Shown in pieces: positions 1 through 8,603 of a stretch of 64,000 bases of DNA. Each line of letters starts with the position of its first letter. Position 1 is the first letter of the stretch. The notes beneath the pieces are model-generated. The model saw nothing but the letters and a program-made list of their open reading frames with translations. It had not been told where the DNA came from and did no database searches. This stretch comes from Deltaproteobacteria bacterium. Its GTDB lineage: Bacteria; Desulfobacterota; Desulfobacteria; Desulfobacterales; G020354645. The translations under genes and the position numbers were made by a program. The DNA is taken from contig CP070652.1 in assembly GCA_020354645.1 (NCBI GenBank), forward strand, positions 3,678,891-3,742,890, in the 5' to 3' direction.

Positions 1-380
1 GAATACCGAGCAATAGCGAGGCTATTCCTCGCAGTTTGCTGCGCGGTTAGCGAGCGAATCTAAAATGGTAAAATTCCTTTCAGGGGAAGATTCCCAGTAG
101 CTTGTTACAGGGAACTCTTCAGTTTTTTAACTTATTTGCGGGACACAACACTGCCGCTAGTTCAATACCTGAATTTAGCACGAGTCGGAGGCTTTCATAT
201 GCAAGGCATCTAAGGGCGAAGTCATAGTGAACCATTGCGAGCCCTTAGTAACGCCGCAGATGGAAGCTTCCGTCTTGCCCGCAGGGTAAAAATTAATGAG
301 ATAAAATGATTTTTATCCATTATACTTGATAGGTATTTTGGTTAACTTTTCTGGTATGCTTAACCTGATGTCATTAAATA
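1..380. other. Non-coding left edge with hairpin-forming repeats
   Basis: I see no gene here on either strand. The stretch contains a small hairpin at 91-114 (arms TTCCC and GGGAA, then GTA and TAC, around the loop GCTTGT), which resembles the REP-type hairpins common in bacterial intergenic DNA. A longer imperfect palindrome lies at 187-271 and is listed separately. The first 60 bases hold another degenerate CG-rich hairpin. This is the region downstream of the glycan operon, so these structures may also help end its transcript, but no clean U-run terminator is visible. Confidence 0.5.
187..271. repeat. 85-bp imperfect palindrome
   Basis: The two arms run inward from GGAGGCTTTCAT and from the complement of ATGGAAGCTTCC. 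The best-paired inner part is CTAAGGGC against GCCCTTAG, around a central segment of about 23 bases. Roughly two thirds of the arm positions pair. It looks like a non-autonomous, hairpin-forming intergenic repeat. No second copy is obvious in this window. Confidence 0.5.
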
Positions 381-1586
381 TTATTTCAACTTCTCATTAA
401 TTTTTATGCAAGATTTCGGTAATAACCGGGTGTACAAAGCATCGATTTTCTCAATCATGGATTCAACACTGAAACGCTGGCAAAAAGCTTTTCCATTTTG
501 CCCCATGGCTTTGGCCGCTTGCGGATATTTTATGAGTCTTAAAATCGCATCTGCCAGGGCCCGGTCGTCGCCCGGGGGCACCAGCAAACCATTCTCTTCA
601 TCTTTTATTAAATCCGGAATCCCCCCTGTACAGCTGGCAACAATCGGTCTTTCGGAGGCCATGGCTTCAACCAGTACCCGCCCCATGCCTTCGTTGAGGG
701 AAGGAAGCACAAATATATCAAAAATTGGCATGATTTCATCAATATCATCCCGCCAGCCCAAAAACTTCACTTTTTCAGAAACGCCCATGTGCAATGCTTC
801 TTTTTTTAGTTCTTCTTCTAATTCTCCTTTGCCGACGAACACCAGTTCAACATTGCCGTGATTCAGCCAAATATGGCCCATGGCTTTGAGCAAGACCATC
901 GGTCCCTTAATCGGAAGCAGCCAACCAACCGAGCCTACCAGGAGATTATTAGAATTAAGACCCAACGTATTCTTCTTTTTTTTGCTGTCAACTTTCACAT
1001 TCAAAAATCGTGCGATTTCAACACCGCTGTGAACCGTAACGAGCTTATCCGCTTTGCATACGGCATATTTAATTTAATCGTTTTTTTCATGAACCGTCAG
1101 GGCAACCATTTTTTTGGTAAAAGCAGCGAAATGCGTTTCAAGCAGCAGAAAAAACCTGGTGATCAGAGGATTAAAATGACCGTAATAAACATGGCCATGA
1201 TTGGTATGAACGATAACAGGCACCTTGGTCAGTTTGGCCGCCAATCGACCCAGAATCCCGGCTTTGGAGGTATGTGTGTGGACAATGGTGGGTCTTTCTC
1301 GAATCAATATCCGCCACAATGAAAAAAACGCTTTGATATCCTGAACCGGATTTATTCTTCTCATCAGAGACGGAATGGCAATCACCCTCAGGCCATTACC
1401 TTTAGCTTTCTCTGTTAAATTTTCTACCAGATGCTTTTCAGATTCCGTCATCTGCGATTCAAGCGAGATCCCATGAACCAGTACCACCTCGTATATATTT
1501 TTATCCAGGCCCTCACAGGTTAGCAGCGTATTTTGGGCCGAACCGCCCATATCAAGTCGGGTGATAATATGTAGATTTTTAATCAT
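381..1586 (-). pseudogene. GT4-type glycosyltransferase interrupted by an in-frame TAA
   Basis: The reading frame runs unbroken for 402 codons except for one TAA at 1074-1076 (codon 171). The N-terminal half starts MIKNLHIITRLDMGGSAQ and contains VHTHTSKAGILGRLAA, the acceptor-side Rossmann domain of GT-B enzymes. The C-terminal half has VGSVGWLLPIKG and the nucleotide-sugar region EGMGRVLVEAMASERPIVAS. The two halves are in the same frame, and sequence on both sides of the stop (HEKND, then IKYAVCKADKLV) reads as one continuous family member, so a single base change such as CAA to TAA explains it. The start ATG lies 15 bases from a 212-bp inverted-repeat element and has no clear ribosome-binding site. 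The gene may be decaying, or the stop may be a sequencing or assembly error. The sugar and acceptor are unknown. Confidence 0.85.
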
Positions 1587-1601
1587 ACAATTCTGATTAA
1601 A

Positions 1602-1813
1602 GGGGTCGGGGTATTTTTTTTCACGACAAGATCATCGCCCCGGTGCTTCTAAGGGGCAGAGGGCTATTGCCGCCGAGAAAGGCAAAACACGGCGTCGGTT
1701 CTTGTTGGCGTGAAAGTTTAAATAGCCAGCAGTAAAATGCAAGGCAGTTGCCGCTGTCAGGGTTGGCAGGCAACAACCCGGCATCTTGCCGTGAAAAAAA
1801 ATACCCCGACCCC
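1602..1813. mobile_element. MITE-like element with 31-bp terminal inverted repeats
   Basis: Positions 1602-1632 and 1783-1813 are inverted copies of each other over 31 bases with one mismatch. Each begins GGGGTCGGGGTATTTTTTTT reading inward. The interior of about 150 bases encodes nothing. The hexamer GATTAA occurs just outside both ends (1595-1600 and 1816-1821) and may be a target-site duplication, with one or two unpaired bases at each junction. The element fills almost the whole gap between the methyltransferase stop and the start of the broken glycosyltransferase, and so would separate that gene from its upstream neighbour's ribosome-binding context. There is no transposase, so it would be non-autonomous. 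Confidence 0.7.
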
Positions 1814-1822
1814 CGGATTAAT

Positions 1823-2698
1823 TCAATTTTGTATCCCCTCGGGCTTATCGGCCCAAATTAAAAGCGAAGGACCCACCACCCATCTTCTGCTGCTTAAAAC
1901 GTATATAACCCGAGAAGTGAGGTACACAAAAAATTTCACCAGGCTTACAAACCCGTTTATCTTCGAATGCTGGTAAGGATCTCCGGCGGTTAAGGGCGAG
2001 TTGGTTATCTCAATATTTTCAAACCCGGCCCGTGTTAATAATAAATAAATTGATTTGGGACTGAAACAGTAACGATGAAAAACGTAGGGCTTTTTTATGC
2101 CAAATCTTAACGCAATGTTTTTTAATGTTTTATAAAGTCTGTAAATCGCTCTATGAAAAAACACATTTCTAACCCTTATTCCTATTTTGCCACCCCTTTT
2201 AAGGATCCGAACACATTCCTTGAGATCTTCAAAGGGATCATCAACAAATACTAAAACATCCCACATCGTAATGGCATCGAAAAAGTCATCCGGAAAATTT
2301 GCTTCCTTCAACAAACCATGAAAGATATTTTGTTCCCCGAATAATTCCTTGGACCTTCTGGCTGCATCGCTTACAATCTCAACTCCTTTAACAATCCAGC
2401 CTCGATTGGCAGCCGTCTTTAGAAAGTAACCATAGCCACAGCCCACATCTAAAATCTTCATGTCCCTATCAACAGGTGCAGGCAATTGGGATATGGCTGA
2501 TTTAAAAAAAGGTCGCTTTGAACTCGCCACATGCTCATGCGGGTCAATATGTTGATAGTGATTTTCGATCCGGTTTCGTCGGCCCTGGGTTCCTCTCTTG
2601 GAGTTAAAAACGAGGCCGCAATTTTGGCAAACGTCAAATCCAAATAAGGCCAAATCTGAAGAAGAGATTTTTTCAGATGTACAGCAAATACATTGCAT
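1823..2698 (-). CDS. Class I SAM-dependent methyltransferase with N-terminal zinc-ribbon-like motif
   Basis: The 291-residue protein opens with paired cysteines (CICC near residue 3 and CQNCG near residue 24), a small metal-binding knuckle seen in many methyltransferases of sugar and secondary metabolism. The SAM site follows as ILDVGCGYGYFLKTA (motif I, about residue 80), with a later acidic motif around DAITMWDVLVFVDDP. Its place inside a glycosyltransferase operon suggests methylation of a sugar or a sugar-linked group. The substrate cannot be told from sequence. It lies directly upstream of the inverted-repeat element in transcription order. A start at the ATG is likely, although no strong Shine-Dalgarno is visible. 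Confidence 0.8.
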   Translation of the reverse strand: MQCICCTSEKISSSDLALFGFDVCQNCGLVFNSKRGTQGRRNRIENHYQHIDPHEHVASSKRPFFKSAISQLPAPVDRDMKILDVGCGYGYFLKTAANRGWIVKGVEIVSDAARRSKELFGEQNIFHGLLKEANFPDDFFDAITMWDVLVFVDDPFEDLKECVRILKRGGKIGIRVRNVFFHRAIYRLYKTLKNIALRFGIKKPYVFHRYCFSPKSIYLLLTRAGFENIEITNSPLTAGDPYQHSKINGFVSLVKFFVYLTSRVIYVLSSRRWVVGPSLLIWADKPEGIQN

Positions 2699-2878
2699 GC
2701 TTGAAGGAAAGCCTCACCAGCACGAGAAGCTATCTCAAAAAAGATCGTCTACAATGGCAAGACGAATAGCTCAACTTTAAATAACAAATACGCGATTGTG
2801 GTGAAATCAGAGATGACCTCCGGCTGCATTGGCGGGTCTCACAGCCATTATAAGTTAGATGCAATTTTGAGATGGCTT

Positions 2879-4093
2879 TTAGTATTCAATCGATTCAGCT
2901 TGCAGGTCTCTGACAATTGATCGCAACTGACAGACATGCCGGTTCCAGGAATAATGTTTTTCTGCAAATGCTCGGCATCGCATTCTGAGTTCGTCATATT
3001 TTTTTTTATTATTTAAATAGTTTTGGATCGCCGCTTGAATGCCACGAGCCATGGCCTCAGATGTCGCATCTTTAAAAAGAAACCGGTCATCAAGGCCGGA
3101 GAGAATTTCCCGCGTGGCTCCCACAGGAGTGCCTAAAACCGGGGTGCCGCAAGCCATAGATTCAGGTGTTACCAACCCGAATCCTTCTAAATGCCGGGTC
3201 GGCAAAATAAAAAAATCTGAAGCAGCATAATACTTGGGCAACACATCCGGTGGGATAAAGCCGGTGATCGAGACTTCTTTATTCAATCCGAAATTCACAA
3301 TCAACTTCTCAAGTTCTTTCCGTTGACCGCCTTCGCCACCTAGAGTCAGATAAACAGGAAGGCCATTTTTTTTTAGCGCGACCATACATTTTAACAGATT
3401 ATCCAAACCCATCCGGGGTTCAAGATTGCGAACGGTCAACAAGTGGATTTTGGATCTGGGGAAACCGAGTTTTTCTTTTAGCTGATTGCGTTTCAGATAT
3501 GGTGTGAATCTGTCGAGGTCAACACCGCCCGGGTTAACGAGGATTTTGTCGGCTGGAATACGATGGATAGCCTGGACCTTTTGTTTCATGTATCGGCTTT
3601 CGACCATAATTTTCATGGCTCTGGTGAGACAAATTTTTTCTATAAGGCGTCGTACGGTAGCGGGGAAAAAAATGCTGAGATGACCTTTTTTTTGATGTGA
3701 CAATAAATATTCTTGATGACTTGGAGAATGAAAATTGTATAGCAGGGGTAACTTACCGATCCGCTTCCGCAGCAGTAACGCAAAGAAGTTAAACGGTTGA
3801 TGGCAGATTAACACCTGAAAAGGGCCATCTTGGACAAAATGATTGTAGAATTTAACCGGATATTTGAGCAATGCGAAGAAAAACCTGAACATCGCTTGCG
3901 GGCACCCGCAGTAAGACCCTTCAACGACACCATCGACATTTGTAATGCTGGCCGGGATCTTATCAGCAGTGCGGGTTATGGCATAAACTTGGATTCCTTC
4001 GCTTGCCAACCCGATTGCTTGGTGATTTAGCATCTGCTCTGAACCACTGGTGGGATTGGACAAGGCAACATCGCTTATGAACAGTGTTTTCAT
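2879..4093 (-). CDS. GT4-family glycosyltransferase
   Basis: This 404-residue protein has the two Rossmann domains of GT-B enzymes. The N-terminus is MKTLFISDVALSNPTSGSEQ, with a Gly/Ser-containing loop typical of donor-retaining GT4 members. The C-terminal domain has LTVRNLEPRMGLDNLL and the signature EGFGLVTPESMACGTPVLG, whose first Glu belongs to the EX7E motif. The start codon overlaps the stop of the upstream methyltransferase by four bases (ATGA), indicating translational coupling. It should transfer a hexose from a nucleotide sugar during assembly of a surface glycan at the cytoplasmic membrane face. The specific sugar is unknown. Confidence 0.88.
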   Translation of the reverse strand: MKTLFISDVALSNPTSGSEQMLNHQAIGLASEGIQVYAITRTADKIPASITNVDGVVEGSYCGCPQAMFRFFFALLKYPVKFYNHFVQDGPFQVLICHQPFNFFALLLRKRIGKLPLLYNFHSPSHQEYLLSHQKKGHLSIFFPATVRRLIEKICLTRAMKIMVESRYMKQKVQAIHRIPADKILVNPGGVDLDRFTPYLKRNQLKEKLGFPRSKIHLLTVRNLEPRMGLDNLLKCMVALKKNGLPVYLTLGGEGGQRKELEKLIVNFGLNKEVSITGFIPPDVLPKYYAASDFFILPTRHLEGFGLVTPESMACGTPVLGTPVGATREILSGLDDRFLFKDATSEAMARGIQAAIQNYLNNKKKYDELRMRCRAFAEKHYSWNRHVCQLRSIVRDLQAESIEY

Positions 4094-4788
4094 AGGTTAA
4101 ATACTTGCGGGATCGGAGAATTTTTTTGACGACCTGATACCGGTAAAGGTTCTTTGACTAATTTCAAAATAAGAATCTCCCCGGCTAGAATATCTTTTCT
4201 GTTAAATCTTTCCCGAAACACACTCCCGAAAACTTTAAGACAGGGCGCCAGCAATCTCATCCAGAAGCGCTTTCGGTTAAAAAACAGCCCTACTATTTTA
4301 AAGCCGTTTTTATGACAGAAGTACTCAAGATGGTATAGCGATAGCGGGGTGATGTGCCCGTATTTTTCGATCGCATTATTGCCAAACCAGAACAAACATC
4401 CCGTTAATAGAAATTTAATTCTGGATCTTACATTTAGAATATTGGGGGTCGTTAATATCAAAACCCCGCCGGTTTTGATGACACGTGAAAACTCGCCGAT
4501 AACTGCCTTTGGATTTTCAGTATGCTCAATACCTTCAACCGATACAATTTTATCGAAAACCTCATTTTTATAAGGTAAAAAATCATTAAGATCCCCAACA
4601 ACACGGTTATTGCTGGAATAATCGGAAAGAGAAATATCCAGTTCGTAAACATTGCCTCCTGTCGATCTGAGCTTATCCGCAAATGAACCTGCTCCAGCCG
4701 GAGCATCTAATATTTTATGACCCGTGCCGTCACCGATCAGTTCCAGCACCTTCTCCCAAACACCTTGCGCGGCAAGTCTGTTGGTCAC
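4090..4788 (-). CDS. Class I SAM-dependent methyltransferase
   Basis: About 232 residues. Motif I reads ILDAPAGAGSFADKL, and the motif II/III region includes DKIVSVEGIEHTENP, the layout of a Methyltransf_11-type domain. I chose the GTG at 4788 because it overlaps the upstream stop as GTGA and has GGAAGG a few bases before it. A TTG at 4815 would add nine residues and a 31-base overlap and cannot be excluded. The C-terminal third is basic with hydrophobic stretches, which suggests membrane-associated or lipid-linked substrates. The gene is coupled at both ends to its neighbours in the glycan operon. The substrate is unknown. Confidence 0.78.
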   Translation of the reverse strand: MTNRLAAQGVWEKVLELIGDGTGHKILDAPAGAGSFADKLRSTGGNVYELDISLSDYSSNNRVVGDLNDFLPYKNEVFDKIVSVEGIEHTENPKAVIGEFSRVIKTGGVLILTTPNILNVRSRIKFLLTGCLFWFGNNAIEKYGHITPLSLYHLEYFCHKNGFKIVGLFFNRKRFWMRLLAPCLKVFGSVFRERFNRKDILAGEILILKLVKEPLPVSGRQKNSPIPQVFNL

Positions 4789-5564
4789 AAATGATCTTTC
4801 CTTCCGATTGCCCAAATTTGATCACAAAAAACCCATTTAAACGGTGAAACCGAATGAATCAGGTCGTAAAATAAATGCCGGATCGAATCTGTGCCTGTTT
4901 TATGGTGGCGCAAAAAAATTTCGGGATCAAAACCCGCTTCCTTCAAATTGATTCTTAGTTTATGGGGGGATTGTTCGTTGACATGCATCAATTTTTCATG
5001 CAGGGTTCGGGGATCCCTCGGTCGCGGTTTCCCCGATATTTTGCCGATGTAATACGCAATAGGATAGGTCAACTGACGATGCCACCGATTGGGCCAGGTA
5101 TGGACAATCAATCTTCCGGAAGCCTTTAAAGATTTATGGATACCGGATAAAACCAACAGGGTGTGATGGGGAGTCAAATGTTCGATAACATCCAATAAAA
5201 ACACGGCGTCAAAAAAGTTATCGGGAAATGAATACCGAGAAAAATCTAGATTGACAAATGTGACTTTTTCTTGAACTTCAGCGTTGAAGTATTTCTTGGC
5301 ATCCAAAGCTAATTCAATCGCCGCTTCAGAATAATCTACGGCTAAGACCGATTTCACCAGCGGGGCAGCATTTAGTGCAACTTCTCCACAACCACATCCC
5401 AAATCAAGCACAACATCATCTGCATTGAGGTCGGCAATCTTTAGGGCAAATTTGTGAGTCTCGTATAACTCCTTGCCTTTGCTGCGCAGAAACTCTGAAC
5501 TACCCCCTCGATGTTTCAGGAAATATTCTTTGTCATATATTTCACGGGATACGGGTTTGGCCAT
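4785..5564 (-). CDS. Class I SAM-dependent methyltransferase
   Basis: The 259-residue protein carries VVLDLGCGCGEVALNAA (motif I, about residue 52) followed by VLAVDYSEAAIELA, with the acidic residue that binds the SAM ribose, and FLLDVIEHLTPHH. These are the features of a Methyltransf_11/25 domain. It follows the GT2 gene after only three bases and overlaps the next methyltransferase, so it belongs to the same transcript. Adjacent methyltransferases in one glycan locus suggest two different methylations of one sugar or a capping reaction. No substrate-specific motif is recognised. Confidence 0.8.
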   Translation of the reverse strand: MAKPVSREIYDKEYFLKHRGGSSEFLRSKGKELYETHKFALKIADLNADDVVLDLGCGCGEVALNAAPLVKSVLAVDYSEAAIELALDAKKYFNAEVQEKVTFVNLDFSRYSFPDNFFDAVFLLDVIEHLTPHHTLLVLSGIHKSLKASGRLIVHTWPNRWHRQLTYPIAYYIGKISGKPRPRDPRTLHEKLMHVNEQSPHKLRINLKEAGFDPEIFLRHHKTGTDSIRHLFYDLIHSVSPFKWVFCDQIWAIGRKDHL

Positions 5565-5567
5565 CCT

Positions 5568-6356
5568 TCAACTTTTCGGCTGAATGCGTGATAAATTTAC
5601 ATAGGCCTTATGATAACAAATAGAACTGCATACGGATACAAACAACCCGGCTTTGCCCCGCATAAATTTTCGCTTTAAAAAATACTCCCTTAAAAAAACC
5701 AGCCCCGGTATGAGCATAATCTTCCATATCGCATTCAAACCTGTTACGCGGTCACCTCGCTGTTGATAGTCTCTTGCGGCTAATTTACCATATTCAATGA
5801 CATATGTTTGATAGTGTTTTTTAAAACTCTCATATGATTCCGGTTCATGAATCAGGAGACCATTCAACTGACCGCACTCGCCATTTAATAAAACTCTTTC
5901 ATGAACATATCCCTGGTTGAACCTCCCGTTGTGCTTGCGGAAAAGCCTCAAGCTACCGGGAAAACTATCGGTGTAGTATTTTCCAAACCATAAATTTTTT
6001 CTGCGTATGAAAAACCCTGAAAAGGGGGTTTTGCGGGATACGACATCTCTTATTTCAGTTTGAAGCCCGTCGGTAACTATCTCATCCGCGTCAATATTTA
6101 ACACCCATTCGTTGGCGGCGAGATCCAAGGCGTAATTTTTTTGAATGCCAAAGCCTTCAAATTTGCGCGTTGAATAACTCACATTTTTAAATCTGTGACA
6201 AATATCAGGCGTATTATCCGAGCTGAAATCATCTACCACAATTACTTCCGGCGCCCACTGGATGCTACGCAGGCACAGGGGCAACTTATCTTGCTCATTT
6301 TTGGTAATTATGCAGACGGACAGCGGAAGCTCGGGCCCGTTTTCTTCTTCAACCAT
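5568..6356 (-). CDS. GT2-family glycosyltransferase, WaaE/KdtX-like
   Basis: The 262-residue protein has the GT-A fold signature of family 2: LSVCIITKNEQDKLPLCLRS at the N-terminus, VIVVDDFSSDNTPDIC, and the metal-binding DxD-type motif in WVLNIDADEIV (about residue 91). The combination of KNYALDLAANEWVLNIDADE and HERVLLNGECGQLNG resembles the LPS-core beta-glucosyltransferases of the WaaE/KdtX group. Its start overlaps the preceding glycosyltransferase by eight bases. It probably adds a hexose to LPS core or another lipid-linked glycan. The sub-family assignment is by resemblance only. Confidence 0.85.
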   Translation of the reverse strand: MVEEENGPELPLSVCIITKNEQDKLPLCLRSIQWAPEVIVVDDFSSDNTPDICHRFKNVSYSTRKFEGFGIQKNYALDLAANEWVLNIDADEIVTDGLQTEIRDVVSRKTPFSGFFIRRKNLWFGKYYTDSFPGSLRLFRKHNGRFNQGYVHERVLLNGECGQLNGLLIHEPESYESFKKHYQTYVIEYGKLAARDYQQRGDRVTGLNAIWKIMLIPGLVFLREYFLKRKFMRGKAGLFVSVCSSICYHKAYVNLSRIQPKS

Positions 6357-7455
6357 TTCTTTTTACTTTTTTCCTTCCTAAAAGAACCGCGATATCTGAC
6401 AGATGCCTTGTCCAGCCTTTTCGACCCTTTAATGATTCAGTCCATCTCAGTCCTCGGATAACCTGTGCGCGATAGATTTTTTCGTTTTCCAGTGTTTGGA
6501 AAGCTTCCCGCCAAGTCTCGGGTCTATACGGATCAGCGGTTAACGAATGGCCTCCCGTGGTTTCAACCAAAACCGGTATGTTACTTACCACTGCCGGAAT
6601 GCCGCAGGCCATAGCCTCTAAAGGCGGATAACCATAACCTTCGGCCGTAGAAGGCTGTGCCAGGCAAAAGGCGCTTCTTATGAGTGTCGGCAGATCATTA
6701 TCATCCACCTGACGAATCCAGATACAACTGGCATTAGGATATCTGGATTGCCAGTAGCCTTCATATTCTTGCGTAACACCGATAAAAACGGGTTGTCTGG
6801 TCAATTTCTCCGACAGCTCTAAGAGCACGCCCAAATTTTTATGAGGCAAGCCGTTACCGATAACCAGAATATAGCCGCCTTTAAGTCCATATTTTTGAAG
6901 GATGGAATTCTCATTTTCCGGGTCAATATAATTGAATTTTTCGTTTATCCCTGGGTGCCGAACCTTTGGTTTTTTGCCTGCAAATCCAATCAATGCTTCT
7001 GTCGCCTGCTTACTGGATACCGAATCATACCAGGTCAAATCGGCCTTTTTGAGGGCGGATTTTAACCTGAAAGTATCAAAAAGAACCCTGGTGCGTTTCT
7101 TGTAGGCCGGATGCGTTAAATCAAGAACATCATGAATAGTATTGATGGAAGGACAAAAGGTACCAAAAAATGGAAGCTTGGGATAAGGACTTATAAAGAG
7201 ATTAATATTGCGCCTGCTGCAGTCAGATAAAGCCTTTTCAGATTGTATAAAAGCAGTTGGAATATTCTTTGTTTTTACATTTTTTTTGTCCGTCAGTTTA
7301 AACGGAATAAAGTCCCTAGAGAAGCACGCGAGTATCACTTGATCAGTAACCTCTGATTCAGCCAGCGCGTCAACAAAACCTTCTATGAAACGTTCAATGC
7401 CGGTTCTTTTGTGCGAAAACTCCCGGGCGTCAACAAGTATTTTTTTTGATCCCAT
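6349..7455 (-). CDS. GT4-family glycosyltransferase
   Basis: The protein has 368 residues. The N-terminus ILVDAREFSHKRTGIERFI has the Gly-containing loop common in GT4 mannosyl- and glucosyltransferases. The C-terminal domain has GGYILVIGNGLPHKNLGVLL and STAEGYGYPPLEAMACGIPAV, the EX7E donor-binding signature. Its end overlaps the GT2 gene by eight bases. The product most resembles enzymes that extend O-antigen or exopolysaccharide chains in the cytoplasm. The sugar donor is not predictable by eye. Confidence 0.87.
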   Translation of the reverse strand: MGSKKILVDAREFSHKRTGIERFIEGFVDALAESEVTDQVILACFSRDFIPFKLTDKKNVKTKNIPTAFIQSEKALSDCSRRNINLFISPYPKLPFFGTFCPSINTIHDVLDLTHPAYKKRTRVLFDTFRLKSALKKADLTWYDSVSSKQATEALIGFAGKKPKVRHPGINEKFNYIDPENENSILQKYGLKGGYILVIGNGLPHKNLGVLLELSEKLTRQPVFIGVTQEYEGYWQSRYPNASCIWIRQVDDNDLPTLIRSAFCLAQPSTAEGYGYPPLEAMACGIPAVVSNIPVLVETTGGHSLTADPYRPETWREAFQTLENEKIYRAQVIRGLRWTESLKGRKGWTRHLSDIAVLLGRKKVKRNG

Positions 7456-7487
7456 TTAGCGACTATGGATCATGAATGATGTGTCCG

Positions 7488-8579
7488 CTATTGGGGTGCC
7501 TCCTCAAAGGTTCGAATCATTTTGTCTACCTGATTATCCAAATCAAATAATTTGACTCGATCCCTTGCGGACATCGCCAGACGTTTCCTCAATGATTCAT
7601 CTTTTAATATGCGGCTAACAGCATTGGCCATCTCTTTTACATCCCCCGCTGGGGTCAACAAACCGTCTCTGCCGGATCTCACAATTTCAGGTATGCCGCC
7701 AGTCATTGGTGCCACTACAACGACCCCGGTGGCCATGGCCTCCACCAGCACCCGGCCAAAAGGCTCATTTTCCGAAGCCAGAACAAGTACGAAAGATGAG
7801 CGGTACCACGGCCGAACATCCTCGACCGGGCCGATCCAATGAATGCGATCTGAATATTCTGATCGATGGGTTATTTCCTGCAGATACGACCACCAGCGCG
7901 GCTCAGATCGATCCCGCTCCCCGATACAAACAAGATGGACAGCGGAATCTTTTGAGGCCGCTAATTCGAATAGCGCAAGGATCAAATCATGCCTTTTCCA
8001 CTTTGATGCACGCGCCACGACCAATATGACCTTCCAATCTTCGTGAATTAGGTCTGGTATTTTAACTGATTTGTGTTGCAACCACTCAATATCGACCCCA
8101 TTATAAATGACCTTGACCTTGTCTTTAATGCGCGGAGGGAAACGGTTTCCGGTAGCTTTGCTATTAACAACAATTTTATTGCTGAGTCTTATCAGGAGAG
8201 GGTCCGCAAACGGGTCCCGCTCTGCAATTCTGCAATGCCAGATAACCGGCAACTTTAGCAATTGCCCCAAAAAACCGCCGTAAAGCGCAGCCCTGGAACC
8301 GTTGGCGTAAATCAGGGCAGGACGATGGCTTCGGCCGAGTCGCAAATATGTTGCCAGGGTCGACACGATATTCGCTATCCGCCAGGGTCTTATGGGCGGC
8401 AGGGCAACGGTATGGGTCTCAATGCCCTGCTGCCTGAGTCTTTGGGCCAGCTCCCCATTGAAAGGGACGGTGGCCACAGCTCTCCAGTTCGGCTTCAATC
8501 GGGAAATGAATTCCAGAAATGAATATTCACCGCCACCAAGCATGTTCCCGTGATTAGAAATGGCCAAAGCAAGTTTCAT
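7488..8579 (-). CDS. GT4-family glycosyltransferase
   Basis: This 363-residue GT-B protein begins MKLALAISNHGNMLGGGEYS (a glycine-rich acceptor loop) and carries NEPFGRVLVEAMATGVVVVA near residue 275, the GT4 donor site. KVIYNGVDIEWLQ marks the linker before the second Rossmann domain. GAGGAA lies about ten bases before the ATG as a ribosome-binding site. It sits between two other glycosyltransferases in the same direction and so belongs to the glycan assembly line. The acceptor and sugar are unknown. Confidence 0.87.
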   Translation of the reverse strand: MKLALAISNHGNMLGGGEYSFLEFISRLKPNWRAVATVPFNGELAQRLRQQGIETHTVALPPIRPWRIANIVSTLATYLRLGRSHRPALIYANGSRAALYGGFLGQLLKLPVIWHCRIAERDPFADPLLIRLSNKIVVNSKATGNRFPPRIKDKVKVIYNGVDIEWLQHKSVKIPDLIHEDWKVILVVARASKWKRHDLILALFELAASKDSAVHLVCIGERDRSEPRWWSYLQEITHRSEYSDRIHWIGPVEDVRPWYRSSFVLVLASENEPFGRVLVEAMATGVVVVAPMTGGIPEIVRSGRDGLLTPAGDVKEMANAVSRILKDESLRKRLAMSARDRVKLFDLDNQVDKMIRTFEEAPQ

Positions 8580-8603
8580 TAAACACCATTCCTCAAATGT
8601 TAT

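Noticed and set aside
858-1322. Plus-strand gene opposite the broken glycosyltransferase
   Set aside because: It lies antisense to a clear GT4 sequence, has no family features and no ribosome-binding site.
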